Shown here: positions 8,433 through 16,556 of the stretch, piece by piece
How positions within the stretch are numbered: position 1 is the stretch's first letter
Layout: each line of letters starts with the position of its first letter
From: DASUXA01 sp036378155
Lineage (GTDB): Bacteria; Actinomycetota; Actinomycetes; Mycobacteriales; Micromonosporaceae
Direction: 5' to 3'
DNA: 34,179 bases
NCBI GenBank assembly: GCA_036378155.1
Contig: DASUXA010000053.1
Location: 1 to 34,179 of the forward strand
The notes under the pieces: model-generated
Seen by the model: only the letters and a program-made list of their open reading frames with translations
The model's database searches: none
What the model was told of the DNA's origin: nothing
Made by a program: the position numbers and the translations under genes

Positions 8433-8897
8433 TCAGCGGGGCGTCTGGGTGGCGGTGAGGCGGTGCAGCTCGCTGCGGACCTGCGGAGTGAGCGCGTGCC
8501 CGACGGCTCCGACGAACTGGGCCATGTGGTAGGAGACGACCCGCAGGTCGCAGCCGGCGGCGGCGGCGACAGCCAGCCCCGCCGACTCGCCGACCCGCAT
8601 GAACAGCAGGTGTCCGCGCGGCAGCCGGATCGTCAGGTACTCCGACGGACCGAGGTTGAGCAGCGACGCGCTGCGGTCAGCCATGCTGAGCAACCCGGCC
8701 GTCAACGCGGCGAGCTGGTCGCCGAGGTCGCGGGGGACCCGGCGGGAAGCGGTGAGCTGGAGACCATCGAGGGAAACGAGCAACGCGTGGGTGACGCCCG
8801 GCACCTCATCGGCGAACTGCCGGATCAACCACTCGCAGTCCTGCGGCCCGCGCGGGGCCGGCGGCTGCGTGCCGCGGCCGTTGCTGGATGAGATCAT
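8433..8897 (-). CDS. Conservon roadblock/LC7 protein (CvnB type)
   Basis: 154-residue roadblock/LC7-domain protein, thought to act as a scaffold or GTPase-activating partner for the CvnD GTPase. Typical segments: CEWLIRQFADEVPGVTHALLVSLDGLQLTAS, LAALTAGLLSMADR and an unusually polar C-terminal part ending in LTPQVRSELHRL. The start ATG (8897) lies inside the stop of the upstream ATPase gene (ATGA overlap), so the two are translationally coupled. Confidence 0.92.
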   Translation of the reverse strand: MISSSNGRGTQPPAPRGPQDCEWLIRQFADEVPGVTHALLVSLDGLQLTASRRVPRDLGDQLAALTAGLLSMADRSASLLNLGPSEYLTIRLPRGHLLFMRVGESAGLAVAAAAGCDLRVVSYHMAQFVGAVGHALTPQVRSELHRLTATQTPR

Positions 8898-10096
8898 CCC
8901 AGATGTCCTTCGGAGTCCTCGGTCGAAATGGTCAGCTGCGCGTCCTGGACACCGGCTGCGAAGGCGGCCGTCTCGTCCGGCCAGGCGTCGCGATCCGAGC
9001 CGGCGTCGGTGAAGGTGCGGGGTTGGGGTACGGGCGGCACCGGCGGTGCGCCCGGCACGCCGTTCTCGTCGCCGCGCAGGCTTTCGCGTACCCGGCGGGG
9101 CAGCGTACGGCCTCCGGTACCCGGCTCCCGAGTCCCGTTCGAGCGATCGTCGCCGCCCGGGTGTCCGTTGATGAGCGTGAGTCGCGACGTCGTCGGGGAA
9201 CCTCCCTGATAGGCGGTCTCCCGATCGGGGGACCGGTGCGGCGCTCGTACCGGACGGGTGGGCTCGACCGTGGCGCGTGCCGTCACCCGGTGATTGGCGT
9301 GCGGCATCTCGCACAGCAGCGAGCCGGGGATCGCCACGGTCGCGGTGGTACCGCCGTTCGGACGGCTGGTGAGCCGGACGCGTAGGTGGTTGGTCATCGC
9401 CAGCCGGGAGACGACGACGAGGCCCAGGTGCGCGGCGGGGTTCACGGCGACCGGGGCGGGTACGGTGCCGGTCAGCAACCCGTTCAGCGAGGCGAGCTGA
9501 TCGGGCGGGATACCGAGCCCCACGTCCTCGATGCGCAGCAGGACGCTGCCCTCTTCGGTGATGTACGCGGACACGACGACCGACGCCGTGGGCGGGGAGA
9601 ACCTGGTCGCGTTGTCCAGCAGCTCGGTGAGTACCCGGATGACGTCGTCGGCGGCGAACTCGACGACCGCGAGGTCCACGACGTGTCCGATCTGGACCCG
9701 TGGGTAGTACTCGATCGCCGAGGTCGCGGCCCGTACCACGTCCAGCAGGGCGACCGTCTGCTGGTCGGCTTCCTCGATCCGGCGACCCAGCAGGACTTGC
9801 AGATTCTCCGCGTGCCGCCGGATCCGGGTGTTGGCGTGGTCGATGCGGTACAGGCGTTCCAGCCGGTCCGGATCCTGTTCGTCGCCTTCCATCGCGTCGA
9901 GGTGGCTGCCCATCTGGTACGCCGCAGCGAGCACGCGCAGCGCGAACTGTTCGCAGATCTCGGGCCAGATGTCTTCGGTGTCGTCCTCAGGCGCGGGCGG
10001 GGCAGGCGTGTCCATCCGGGTCACGGCCCACTCGGTGATGGTCGGATCGAGTCGCCGCGCCAGTCGTTGCCGCCACGTCAGCCGGCGCCGGTTCAT
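8894..10096 (-). CDS. Conservon histidine-kinase-like ATPase (CvnA type), short cytosolic form
   Basis: 400 residues with a GHKL ATPase domain: N box ELLDNATRFSPP (158-169), G1 DVGLGIP (191-197) and HLGLVVVSRLA near 223-233. A helical region before it carries RIDHANTRIRRHAENLQVLLG (84-104), the equivalent of the dimerisation/His region of nitrate-sensor-like kinases. Full-length CvnA proteins have a large N-terminal extracytoplasmic sensor with membrane segments; here nothing precedes the helical region but about 50 polar residues, so this is a truncated, soluble type. The last 140 residues are Pro/Arg-rich and probably disordered. ATG 10096 was chosen as the first start; no clear ribosome binding site is visible. 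It is first in the operon cvnA-B-C-D-monooxygenase. Confidence 0.9.
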   Translation of the reverse strand: MNRRRLTWRQRLARRLDPTITEWAVTRMDTPAPPAPEDDTEDIWPEICEQFALRVLAAAYQMGSHLDAMEGDEQDPDRLERLYRIDHANTRIRRHAENLQVLLGRRIEEADQQTVALLDVVRAATSAIEYYPRVQIGHVVDLAVVEFAADDVIRVLTELLDNATRFSPPTASVVVSAYITEEGSVLLRIEDVGLGIPPDQLASLNGLLTGTVPAPVAVNPAAHLGLVVVSRLAMTNHLRVRLTSRPNGGTTATVAIPGSLLCEMPHANHRVTARATVEPTRPVRAPHRSPDRETAYQGGSPTTSRLTLINGHPGGDDRSNGTREPGTGGRTLPRRVRESLRGDENGVPGAPPVPPVPQPRTFTDAGSDRDAWPDETAAFAAGVQDAQLTISTEDSEGHLG

Positions 10097-10107
10097 CTAA
10101 TCAGCTG

Positions 10108-10137
10108 GGAACATGTCGCCTTGTTTCATGATGTTCC
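10108..10137. promoter_or_regulatory. Inverted repeat upstream of the conservon operon
   Basis: GGAACAT (10108-10114) and ATGTTCC (10131-10137) form a perfect 7-bp dyad with a 16-nt spacer, 12 to 41 nt before the cvnA-type start. The position suits an operator, but no regulator is assigned. A TTGACT further upstream on the minus strand has no good -10 partner. Confidence 0.3.
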
Positions 10138-10245
10138 GGACCTGTAGCCGATGGCGAAGTCTGACACGATCGTGCAGTCAACCACTGTCGTTCCGCGATG
10201 GCAACTGATCCGATGTGGACCACCAGCGCGGGAGAACAGCGGTCG

Positions 10246-10286
10246 GCGGCGTCAGCGCCCGGCGACGCTTCGGGCGCTGACGCCGC
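10246..10286 (-). terminator. Second hairpin downstream of the DUF7144-like gene
   Basis: GCGGCGTCAGCGCCC (10246-10260) pairs perfectly with GGGCGCTGACGCCGC (10272-10286) around an 11-nt loop. It lies after the hairpin at 10352-10382 in the direction of minus-strand transcription, so it may be a back-up terminator that insulates the conservon promoter. Confidence 0.45.
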
Positions 10287-10351
10287 ACAGTGGGACATCG
10301 TTGGCGGCGCGCGGAACGTAACCGCTTCGTGCCGCATTTCCGCCGAGATGC

Positions 10352-10382
10352 GGGTGTCCCGGCGCACCGCGCCGGGACACCC
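10352..10382 (-). terminator. Rho-independent-like terminator of the DUF7144-like gene
   Basis: GGGTGTCCCGGCGC and its exact complement (14-bp stem) flank a 3-nt loop. The stem starts 14 nt beyond the stop codon of the minus-strand gene at 10397. There is no U-tract, which is usual for actinomycete hairpin terminators. Confidence 0.75.
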
Positions 10383-10396
10383 CTGTCCGTCGAAGC

Positions 10397-10858
10397 TCAG
10401 TCGTTGGTCATTTCACGACCGTGCGCGACGAGCGCATAGATCACGACGACGTCGAGCGCGATCACCGCCAGCGACCAGAACGGGTACGCCGGGATGAACG
10501 CCATGTTCACGATCGCGCTGACACCAGCCAGGATCACGCCGACCACACGCGCCCAGGTCTGTGCCACGAACAGACCGAACCCGGTGATCACGGCCAGCGC
10601 GCCGATCGCCATGTGGACCCAGCCCCAGACGGTGAAGTCGACGTTCACCGCGAGCTGGCTCTCCGCCACCACGTAGTACCCGCTCCTGAGGACCGCGACC
10701 AGTCCCTCGATGAACTGGAACGCGCCCATCAGGATCAGCATGGTGGCGCCGAACACGATCCAACCAACCCAACCGGTCGGCTCCGGTCGCGTTTCCGGCG
10801 GGGTGTACACGATGCGGTCCGGTGCCCGCTGCGTTGCCGCCGGTTTCGTCTGCGTCAT
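10397..10858 (-). CDS. Four-helix membrane protein, DUF7144-like
   Basis: 153 residues: a short polar N-terminus with PPETRPEPTGWVGW, then four hydrophobic segments (starting at IVFGATMLILMGAFQFIEGL, WGWVHMAIGALAVITGFGLF, WARVVGVILAGVSAIVNMAF and FWSLAVIALDVVVIYAL). This pattern matches the actinobacterial DUF7144 family of small integral membrane proteins, whose function is unknown. ATG 10858 is favoured because AGGAGG (10871-10876) precedes it; GTG 10888 would place that ribosome binding site inside the gene. It is followed by two hairpins. It resembles the DUF4383 protein of this window in size and topology but not clearly in sequence. Confidence 0.8.
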   Translation of the reverse strand: MTQTKPAATQRAPDRIVYTPPETRPEPTGWVGWIVFGATMLILMGAFQFIEGLVAVLRSGYYVVAESQLAVNVDFTVWGWVHMAIGALAVITGFGLFVAQTWARVVGVILAGVSAIVNMAFIPAYPFWSLAVIALDVVVIYALVAHGREMTND

Positions 10859-11025
10859 GACCGGTCGCCCCCTCCTGTCGCCGGTCACCGGCTGTTGCCG
10901 TATGACTTCGCTCTCGACTCAAGCCTGCGCGTGTCGCGGCGCGGTCAGGAGTGCGGAGCGACCCGACCCGAGGGGACCTATGGCGTGAACCGGACTGAGG
11001 CTGTGGTGGCGGGAGTACCCCGGTT

Positions 11026-11193
11026 TCACATCGGCTTGCGTGCCTTGACCAGGAAACGTTGGGCGTACGCGACGAACACGCCGTCGCGCTGGATCAGTTC
11101 GTGCAGTTCGGCGAGCCGGCGACGGTACCGATCCACGGTGAAGTTGGGAACGATCCAGACGACCTTACAGCGGCGATCCGCGTCCGGCGCGGC
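11026..11193 (-). pseudogene. C-terminal remnant of a SAM-dependent methyltransferase
   Basis: Directly after the stop of the luciferase-like gene, a minus-strand frame of about 55 codons reads KVVWIVPNFTVDRYRRRL, then LHELIQRDGVF and FVAYAQRFLVKARKP before TGA at 11026. This closely resembles the last helix and strand of actinobacterial class I SAM methyltransferases. No methyltransferase core, GxGxG motif, start codon or ribosome binding site precedes it; upstream in this frame the sequence runs into the luciferase-like gene. It looks like a leftover after deletion of the main part of the gene. Identification is by pattern only. Confidence 0.45.
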
Positions 11194-11194
11194 C

Positions 11195-12022
11195 CTAGCG
11201 GTCCGGTGGGCCGGCGAGGATCCGTTGCCGAGCCGCCTCCGGTCCGCCCCGCCACCAGCCCATCGCTTCGATCCACCAGGTCAGCCCGGCGTCGACGTAC
11301 GGCGCGACGACCGATGCCGCGTTGTCCGGCGACGTCCATCCCTCAAGTGCGACGTCGAACCCGTCGAGCGATCCGCGTTCGGCGGCGACGAACCGCACCG
11401 CGGCGGCGACATCGTCCACCGGTACCGGTACCGTCCGACCCGCGTTCGCGAACGTGGCGACCACCCCGTCCCACCTCGCCGAGCGGCGGAACCCGGGGCG
11501 GTTCGGCCACCGCCCCGCGCACCACACCGGCACCCTGGGCCGCTGTACCGGGGTCGGCAGCATCCGCACCGGGTCGCCGGACGGCATCGCCACCTCGCCG
11601 CCCGACCAGAGCGCCGCGAGCAGGTCGAGCGACTCGTCCAACCGCCTGCCCCGCACCCGCGGATCGGGGTCCTCGCCGAATATTGCGTACTCGGCGTCCA
11701 TCGATCCGATGCCCGCTCCGAACACCAGCCGCCCAGCGGAGAGCCTGTCCAGGGTCGCGGTTTCGCGGGCCACGACCTGCACCCGGCGGCGGGGCAACGC
11801 GGTCATCAGTACCCCTAGCCTGATCCGGGACGTGCGGGCGGCGATCGCGGACACCACGACCACCGGGTTCACCACCGGCCAGTCCGGGTCGTGGTACAGC
11901 ACGTGGTCCCACACGAAGACGCCGTCCCAGCCGTGCTCCTCAGCCGCGACCGCCAGGTCGACCAAGTTCAGGGGGTCGGCGAACGAGCCGACGTTGGGCA
12001 GACCGATCGCGTACCTGGGCAT
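11195..12022 (-). CDS. LLM-class (luciferase-like) oxidoreductase, probably F420-dependent
   Basis: 275-residue TIM-barrel flavin/F420 oxidoreductase. Typical family segments: LAVAAEEHGWDGVFVWDHVLY near the N-terminus, SRIRLGVLMTALPRRRVQVVARETATLDRLSAGRLVFGAG in the centre and RVRGRRLDESLDLLAALW. The family uses F420 or FMN; the actinobacterial context makes F420 likely. The substrate cannot be assigned. The start is set at ATG 12022, preceded by a possible -10 element TACGGT five nt upstream, which would make the transcript leaderless; the longer frame would need TTG. It lies 94 nt downstream of the ANTAR gene on the same strand. Confidence 0.88.
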   Translation of the reverse strand: MPRYAIGLPNVGSFADPLNLVDLAVAAEEHGWDGVFVWDHVLYHDPDWPVVNPVVVVSAIAARTSRIRLGVLMTALPRRRVQVVARETATLDRLSAGRLVFGAGIGSMDAEYAIFGEDPDPRVRGRRLDESLDLLAALWSGGEVAMPSGDPVRMLPTPVQRPRVPVWCAGRWPNRPGFRRSARWDGVVATFANAGRTVPVPVDDVAAAVRFVAAERGSLDGFDVALEGWTSPDNAASVVAPYVDAGLTWWIEAMGWWRGGPEAARQRILAGPPDR

Positions 12023-12116
12023 GCGCAACCGTAGGCTCGTCTACCCGGGTACCGAAACCTCGGCCGACGGAACAGGTCCCGGCGGATCCGGCTCGTCGCT
12101 GACCCGCGCGTACCGG

Positions 12117-13841
12117 CTAGCGAGGCGTGGTGCCCTGGTGGACGCGCCGCATCGCGGACGCCTGCGCGGTACGACGCAGCAGGTCGGCGCGCAGATGCAG
12201 GTCGGTGACGTCTTGTACCACGCCGTGCAGCGCGACGACCTGACCCTGCCCGTCCAGCTTGGGGCGGACCAACGCCCGGATGTTGCGCAGCCCCTTGCGG
12301 ACCCGGATGCGGAACTGCATGTCGACCGGTAGCCGTTCGGCGAGCATCGTGCGGATGTCCTTGTACAGCCGAGGCACGTCCTCACTGATCACGTACTCCG
12401 GCAGTTTGTCCAGCGCCAGCGGCCCTCGGGACTGGTTGCGCTCGAAGATCCGGTACACGCCGGGCGACCAGTGCGCCGTGTCCAGCGCGAGGTTCCAGAC
12501 CACGTACCCGAGGCGGCCGATCTCCTCCATCTCCGCCATCCTCGCCAGTCGCGCCTGCTCGTCGTGTACCTGGTAGGTGGCGAGCACGCCGTCACCGACC
12601 CGGGTGGCGGCCCGACTGATCAACGCCTGCCTGCGGGTGGTGCCTTTGACCACCACGGTCTCCGGTTCGGTCGCTCGTCGCCACGGGATGCCGGTGGACA
12701 GCACCTGGACGTACGCGTCGAAGACGCCGTGCACGGCGAGCATCGGTCGCACGTCCAGCAGACGTTGCCCGACCAGATCCGCCGGGTCCTGCTCGTACGG
12801 GTGCCCCGATTCCGGACTGGCGTAGTCGATCACGAAGTCGACGATCTTGCCGGTGTCGTCGCGGACCGGGGCGAGCAGCATGGTCGCCGCCGGCACGATG
12901 TCCAGCGCGGTCTGCAGCCAGTGAGCCGGCGCGGCGGGGTCGGAGGCGGCGAGCCGGCGCAGCCGGCGACCGACGACGCCGACGAGCGCGCCGATGTACG
13001 CCCGTTCCGAGTCGGACGCCTCGTGCGGACCGGGCCAGAGGATGCCGACCGAGCCGTACGGTCGCCCGCCGTGCCGTAGCGGTAGGGCCGCCTTAGCCTC
13101 GCCCCGGCGCAGGATCACGAAGGCGTCGTCGTGGGTGCCGGGTCGCCACACCGCCTGGTTCAGCGACACCGCGCGACCCAGCATCGTGTCCACCTGCGAT
13201 GGAATCCGTTGCCAGTTGCTGGCGACCTGGGCGTCCATGCCGGCGTACCCGACCATGCGCAGCGCGCCGTCCGGCTCGGAGACGACCAGCACGACCGCGC
13301 TCGCCCCGGTCGCCGCCAGCCCGTCGCTGAGCAACCGTTCCGCCAGTTCCGCCGAGGTCTGCGCGGCTTGCAGCGAGCCCGTGGCGGTCTGCAGCTTCGC
13401 CTGGTCCTCCATTGACAGCTCGGCCAGGTCGGCGCGGGCGGTCGCGCTGTGCGTGTCCTTGCCGTGGCCGCCCGCCGGCGCGTCGGGGGCGGTGACTCGC
13501 AGATACCGGGACGCGTCGAAGGGCGGAGCCTCGATCGGGTCGACGCTGTCCGCGCGGGCGTGGTCGTCTTCCAGTTCCTGGTCGAGCGCGCCCGCCAGCA
13601 GGCGCGCGGCGACGTCGGCGACCCGTCGGTTCTCCTGCTGCGACAGCCAGACGAGATGTTCGAACGCCTCGTCGGTGCCGCACCCGACGATGCCCGACAG
13701 CAGGCCCTTGGCCTGCTCGATCACGGCTCTGGTGCGCATCGCGCGGCGCAGACCCGCGTTTTCGGCTTCCAGCCGCTGTACCCGGGCGGCCCAGTCGAGG
13801 CCGTCGCCCTGGGCCTCGGTGACCTCCGGTTTGGTGTCCAC
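12117..13841 (-). CDS. ANTAR-GAF-PAS regulatory protein
   Basis: 574 residues. A short coiled coil (about 18-35, VQRLEAENAGLRRAMRTR) runs into an N-terminal ANTAR RNA-binding domain (AVIEQAKGLLSGIVGCGTDEAFEHL, to about 85), which binds dual-hexaloop RNA antiterminators. After a linker, a GAF domain (about 150-290, with AAQTSAELAERLLSDGLAATGA and AALPLRHGGRPYGSVGILWP), a PAS-like domain (about 300-415) and a second PAS fold of the PAS_3 type with a PAC-like end (about 430-555, HWSPGVYRIFERN and QVVALHGVVQDVTDLH) follow. ANTAR domains are more often C-terminal. No kinase or phosphatase domain is present. GTG 13841 is the only sensible start. Role: probably a cytosolic sensor controlling transcript elongation; target transcripts unknown. 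Confidence 0.85.
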   Translation of the reverse strand: MDTKPEVTEAQGDGLDWAARVQRLEAENAGLRRAMRTRAVIEQAKGLLSGIVGCGTDEAFEHLVWLSQQENRRVADVAARLLAGALDQELEDDHARADSVDPIEAPPFDASRYLRVTAPDAPAGGHGKDTHSATARADLAELSMEDQAKLQTATGSLQAAQTSAELAERLLSDGLAATGASAVVLVVSEPDGALRMVGYAGMDAQVASNWQRIPSQVDTMLGRAVSLNQAVWRPGTHDDAFVILRRGEAKAALPLRHGGRPYGSVGILWPGPHEASDSERAYIGALVGVVGRRLRRLAASDPAAPAHWLQTALDIVPAATMLLAPVRDDTGKIVDFVIDYASPESGHPYEQDPADLVGQRLLDVRPMLAVHGVFDAYVQVLSTGIPWRRATEPETVVVKGTTRRQALISRAATRVGDGVLATYQVHDEQARLARMAEMEEIGRLGYVVWNLALDTAHWSPGVYRIFERNQSRGPLALDKLPEYVISEDVPRLYKDIRTMLAERLPVDMQFRIRVRKGLRNIRALVRPKLDGQGQVVALHGVVQDVTDLHLRADLLRRTAQASAMRRVHQGTTPR

Positions 13842-13964
13842 GTCACGACCATGTCACTCAGTTGCCCGGCGCGCCACCTCGGACGGCAAGCTCACACGCC
13901 GGAACACGACTGCGTCGATCGACCGGGCGAGCGTACGTGGGGCGTACCGCGTCCCGTCGCGGGG

Positions 13965-13970
13965 TAATAG
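13965..13970 (+). promoter_or_regulatory. -10 element of a probable leaderless promoter
   Basis: TAATAG ends exactly 6 nt before GTG 13977, so transcription would start at or next to the start codon. No ribosome binding site is present. The same geometry recurs at 16495-16500 and 32991-32996. Confidence 0.5.
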
Positions 13971-13976
13971 CGGCTG

Positions 13977-14840
13977 GTGGCGCAGCTCGCGCGGTTCGTC
14001 CGCGGCGTGGTCCGCGACCTGCGCGGGCACGACCTCGCCCTGTACGCGGCGGGTGTCACCTTCTACGCCGCGATCGCGATCGTGCCCGTGTCGCTGCTGT
14101 CCATCTGGCTCGCCGGCAAGCTGGTCGGGGTGGCGCGCCTCGCCGCGCTCGGTCGCCGGGTGGTGGACAGCCTGCCCACCGGCATGGGTGCGCCGCCGGT
14201 CGCCCAGGACCTGATCACCGCCGGTCTGCACCTGTCACCGGGGGCGGCGGTCGTCATGGTGCTGCCGGCCACCCTGTACGGGGAGGGGCTGCGGCGCGCC
14301 TTCGTTGCCGTGATCGACGCCCGGGACCGTTTCATCGGCTGGCGGGGTCGGCTGGCGGTACTGCCGCTGCTGGCGCTCGCCCCGGCGCTGATCGCCGGAG
14401 TCACCCTGGTGACGCCGGTGGTGACCCGGCTGCTCGCCGGTACCGGCTGGACGTTGTTCGCCGGGATCGTGGTCTCGTTCATCGCCGACTGGCTGGCGTT
14501 GTCCGTCGCGCTCGCCTGGGTGTACCGGTTCGTCGGGCCGGCGCGACCGGCACTCGGGGCGGTGGCGTTGGGTGCGCTCGGTACCGCCTCCTTCCTGTCC
14601 GGGTTCATCCACGGCTTCCTGCTGTTCGTGTCGATCCCAGTCGATCTCGGGTACCCGTTCGGCGGGCTGACCGTGATCGGCGGCGTGGTCGCGGTGGGGC
14701 TGTGGTTGTACCTGTTGCACGTGATCGCGCTGGTCGGCTACGCGGTCACGGTGTACCTCGACGACGTGCTGCGCGGCCGTACGCTCACACCCAGCGGGTC
14801 CCCAGCCACATCCGGGCCCACCATTGCGCGTACGTCATGA
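13977..14840 (+). CDS. YihY/BrkB-like integral membrane protein
   Basis: 287 residues with about six hydrophobic segments and the family segment ALYAAGVTFYAAIAIVPVSLL near residues 21-41, followed by SPGAAVVMVLPATLYGEGLRRAF. The YihY/BrkB family is widespread, was once misnamed ribonuclease BN, and has no firm function; envelope or transport roles are suggested. The end of the family is recognisable in GGVVAVGLWLYLLHVIALVGY. GTG 13977 fits a leaderless transcript. The gene's 3' end overlaps the convergent mannosyltransferase gene by 56 nt, so transcripts from the two strands are complementary there. Confidence 0.85.
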   Translation: MAQLARFVRGVVRDLRGHDLALYAAGVTFYAAIAIVPVSLLSIWLAGKLVGVARLAALGRRVVDSLPTGMGAPPVAQDLITAGLHLSPGAAVVMVLPATLYGEGLRRAFVAVIDARDRFIGWRGRLAVLPLLALAPALIAGVTLVTPVVTRLLAGTGWTLFAGIVVSFIADWLALSVALAWVYRFVGPARPALGAVALGALGTASFLSGFIHGFLLFVSIPVDLGYPFGGLTVIGGVVAVGLWLYLLHVIALVGYAVTVYLDDVLRGRTLTPSGSPATSGPTIARTS

Positions 14841-16488
14841 CCTTGGCGGTGTAGATCGGGTAGAAGTACGCGAAGCACGCCGCGACCGCCAGGACGTACA
14901 CCGCCGCGACCAGCGCGCCGACGAGGTGCCGGTCCGGTATCCCGAACCGCCAGTCGACCGCCCGCGCGGGTCGCATGATCGCGCCCAGGACGTACACCAC
15001 GGCCAGGATCAGGAACGGCTCGGCGGGCAGCGCGTAGAAGTAGAACATGGTGCGGTCGGACAGTTCGTAGTTGAACCAGGGCACGATGCCGACCACCACG
15101 CCCAACCCGATCGCCAGCGCCCGCCAGTCGCGCCGGCTGATGCCGAACCACGCGAGCCCCGCCAGCGCCGGCAGGAACGACCACCACAGCACCGGCGTGC
15201 CCAGCAGCAGCACCTCGGACGCGCACTGCGCCGCCCCGCACGGCCCGTCGCCGGACCAGTAGAACGCGACCGGTCGACCGAGCAGCAGCCACTGCCACGG
15301 CCACGACTGGTACGTGTGGTGGGTGGTCAGGTGGGTGTGGAAGTTGAGCGCCTCCTGGTGGTAGTGCCACAGGTTGATCAGCGGTCCGATGACCGGCGGT
15401 TCGGAGCTGCCCTGGGTCGCCAGCCAGTGCCGGTCCCAGCCGGCGTCGCTGGCGAACCAGCCGCTCCACGAGGCGAGGTACACCGCCACGATCAGCACGC
15501 CGAACAGCAGCACCCAGCCGGTTTCGTCGAGGATCGTGTCGCGCCACGGTCGGCGTGCCCCGGCGGACCGGCGCGCGCCCGCTTCCCACAGGTAGATCAG
15601 GATGACGAAGCCGAGGATGTACCACAGCGCGCTCCACTTGACCGCCATGGCGCACCCGGTCAGCACCCCGGCGGCGAGCCGCCACCACGGCACGCCACGC
15701 CAGAAGGTGAACGTCGGGCGACCGGCGCGCCCCGGTCGGCTCGGGTCGAGCCCCGCTTCCATCTGGCGCAGCCAGCGCCGACGTCGCTGTTCGCGGTCCA
15801 TCACCAGGCAGGCGAACGCGGCGAGCAGGAACGTCATCAGGAAGATGTCGAGCAGCGCCGAGCGGGACAGCACGAACTCCATGCCGTCCAGCGCCATCAA
15901 CAGCCCGGCGGCGCAGCCCAGCACCGTGGAGCCGAACAGCCGGCGCGCCAGCCGGATCACGATCAGCACGGACAGGATGCCGAAGACCGCCGCGGCGATC
16001 CGCCAGCCGAACTCGTGGTAGCCGAACAGCTTCTCGCCAACCGCGATGATCCACTTACCCAGCGGCGGATGGACGACGAAGTCGCCGGTGTTCGACTCCG
16101 GTTTCCACTCCACGCCGTGGTGCAGCAGCTCGTCGGCTTCCGTGGCGTAGTACGTCTCGTCGAAGATCTTGCCCTTGGGCGAGCTGAGCCCGACCAGGCG
16201 CAGGATCGCGGCAATGGCGACGACGACGGCGGTCGCCAGCCACGACGACCATCGATCGGCGGGCAGCGGCGGCACCAGCCGGCGACGCACCACCTCGGGA
16301 ACCGGCGCGCGCGTCGCGTCGACACCCGCCTCGGCGGCGGCCAGGGTCGCTCCGCCGGCGGGCGTTGCCGCCGCTGGTGCCGCCCGGTCTGCGGACGATG
16401 CCGCAGTTGGTGTCGCCCCGCCCGCAGGCGATGCCGCCGGCAGCGCATTCGCCGCGATCGTGGTCTGAGGTGCCGCCGTGGAGGTCAC
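14785..16488 (-). CDS. pmt: Protein O-mannosyltransferase (GT39 family)
   Basis: Polyprenyl-phosphate-mannose-dependent protein mannosyltransferase that modifies exported proteins during Sec translocation. After a low-complexity Ala/Pro/Thr region, the first membrane helix starts near 80. The catalytic Asp-Glu pair is in KIFDETYYATEADEL (Asp110, Glu111), followed by HPPLGKW (140-146), and GMEFVLSRSALLDIFLM is conserved. About ten hydrophobic segments and a loop with HLTTHHTYQSWPWQW complete the family pattern. GTG 16488 is preferred because a -10-like TACGAT lies 6 nt upstream, whereas GTG/ATG at 16575/16572 would overlap the divergent rsmI start and has no ribosome binding site. Most residues before the first helix are unconserved, so the start is not certain. 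Confidence 0.9.
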   Translation of the reverse strand: MTSTAAPQTTIAANALPAASPAGGATPTAASSADRAAPAAATPAGGATLAAAEAGVDATRAPVPEVVRRRLVPPLPADRWSSWLATAVVVAIAAILRLVGLSSPKGKIFDETYYATEADELLHHGVEWKPESNTGDFVVHPPLGKWIIAVGEKLFGYHEFGWRIAAAVFGILSVLIVIRLARRLFGSTVLGCAAGLLMALDGMEFVLSRSALLDIFLMTFLLAAFACLVMDREQRRRRWLRQMEAGLDPSRPGRAGRPTFTFWRGVPWWRLAAGVLTGCAMAVKWSALWYILGFVILIYLWEAGARRSAGARRPWRDTILDETGWVLLFGVLIVAVYLASWSGWFASDAGWDRHWLATQGSSEPPVIGPLINLWHYHQEALNFHTHLTTHHTYQSWPWQWLLLGRPVAFYWSGDGPCGAAQCASEVLLLGTPVLWWSFLPALAGLAWFGISRRDWRALAIGLGVVVGIVPWFNYELSDRTMFYFYALPAEPFLILAVVYVLGAIMRPARAVDWRFGIPDRHLVGALVAAVYVLAVAACFAYFYPIYTAKVMTYAQWWARMWLGTRWV

Positions 16489-16494
16489 GTCGCG

Positions 16495-16500
16495 ATCGTA
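16495..16500 (-). promoter_or_regulatory. -10 element of a probable leaderless pmt promoter
   Basis: On the minus strand TACGAT ends 6 nt before GTG 16488. If correct, pmt and rsmI are divergent with 68 nt between their starts rather than overlapping. Confidence 0.45.
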
Positions 16501-16556
16501 GGCTGCGGGTGCGGGGTACGGCAGGCCGTGGTACCGGGCTGTGGACGGGGGACGAT

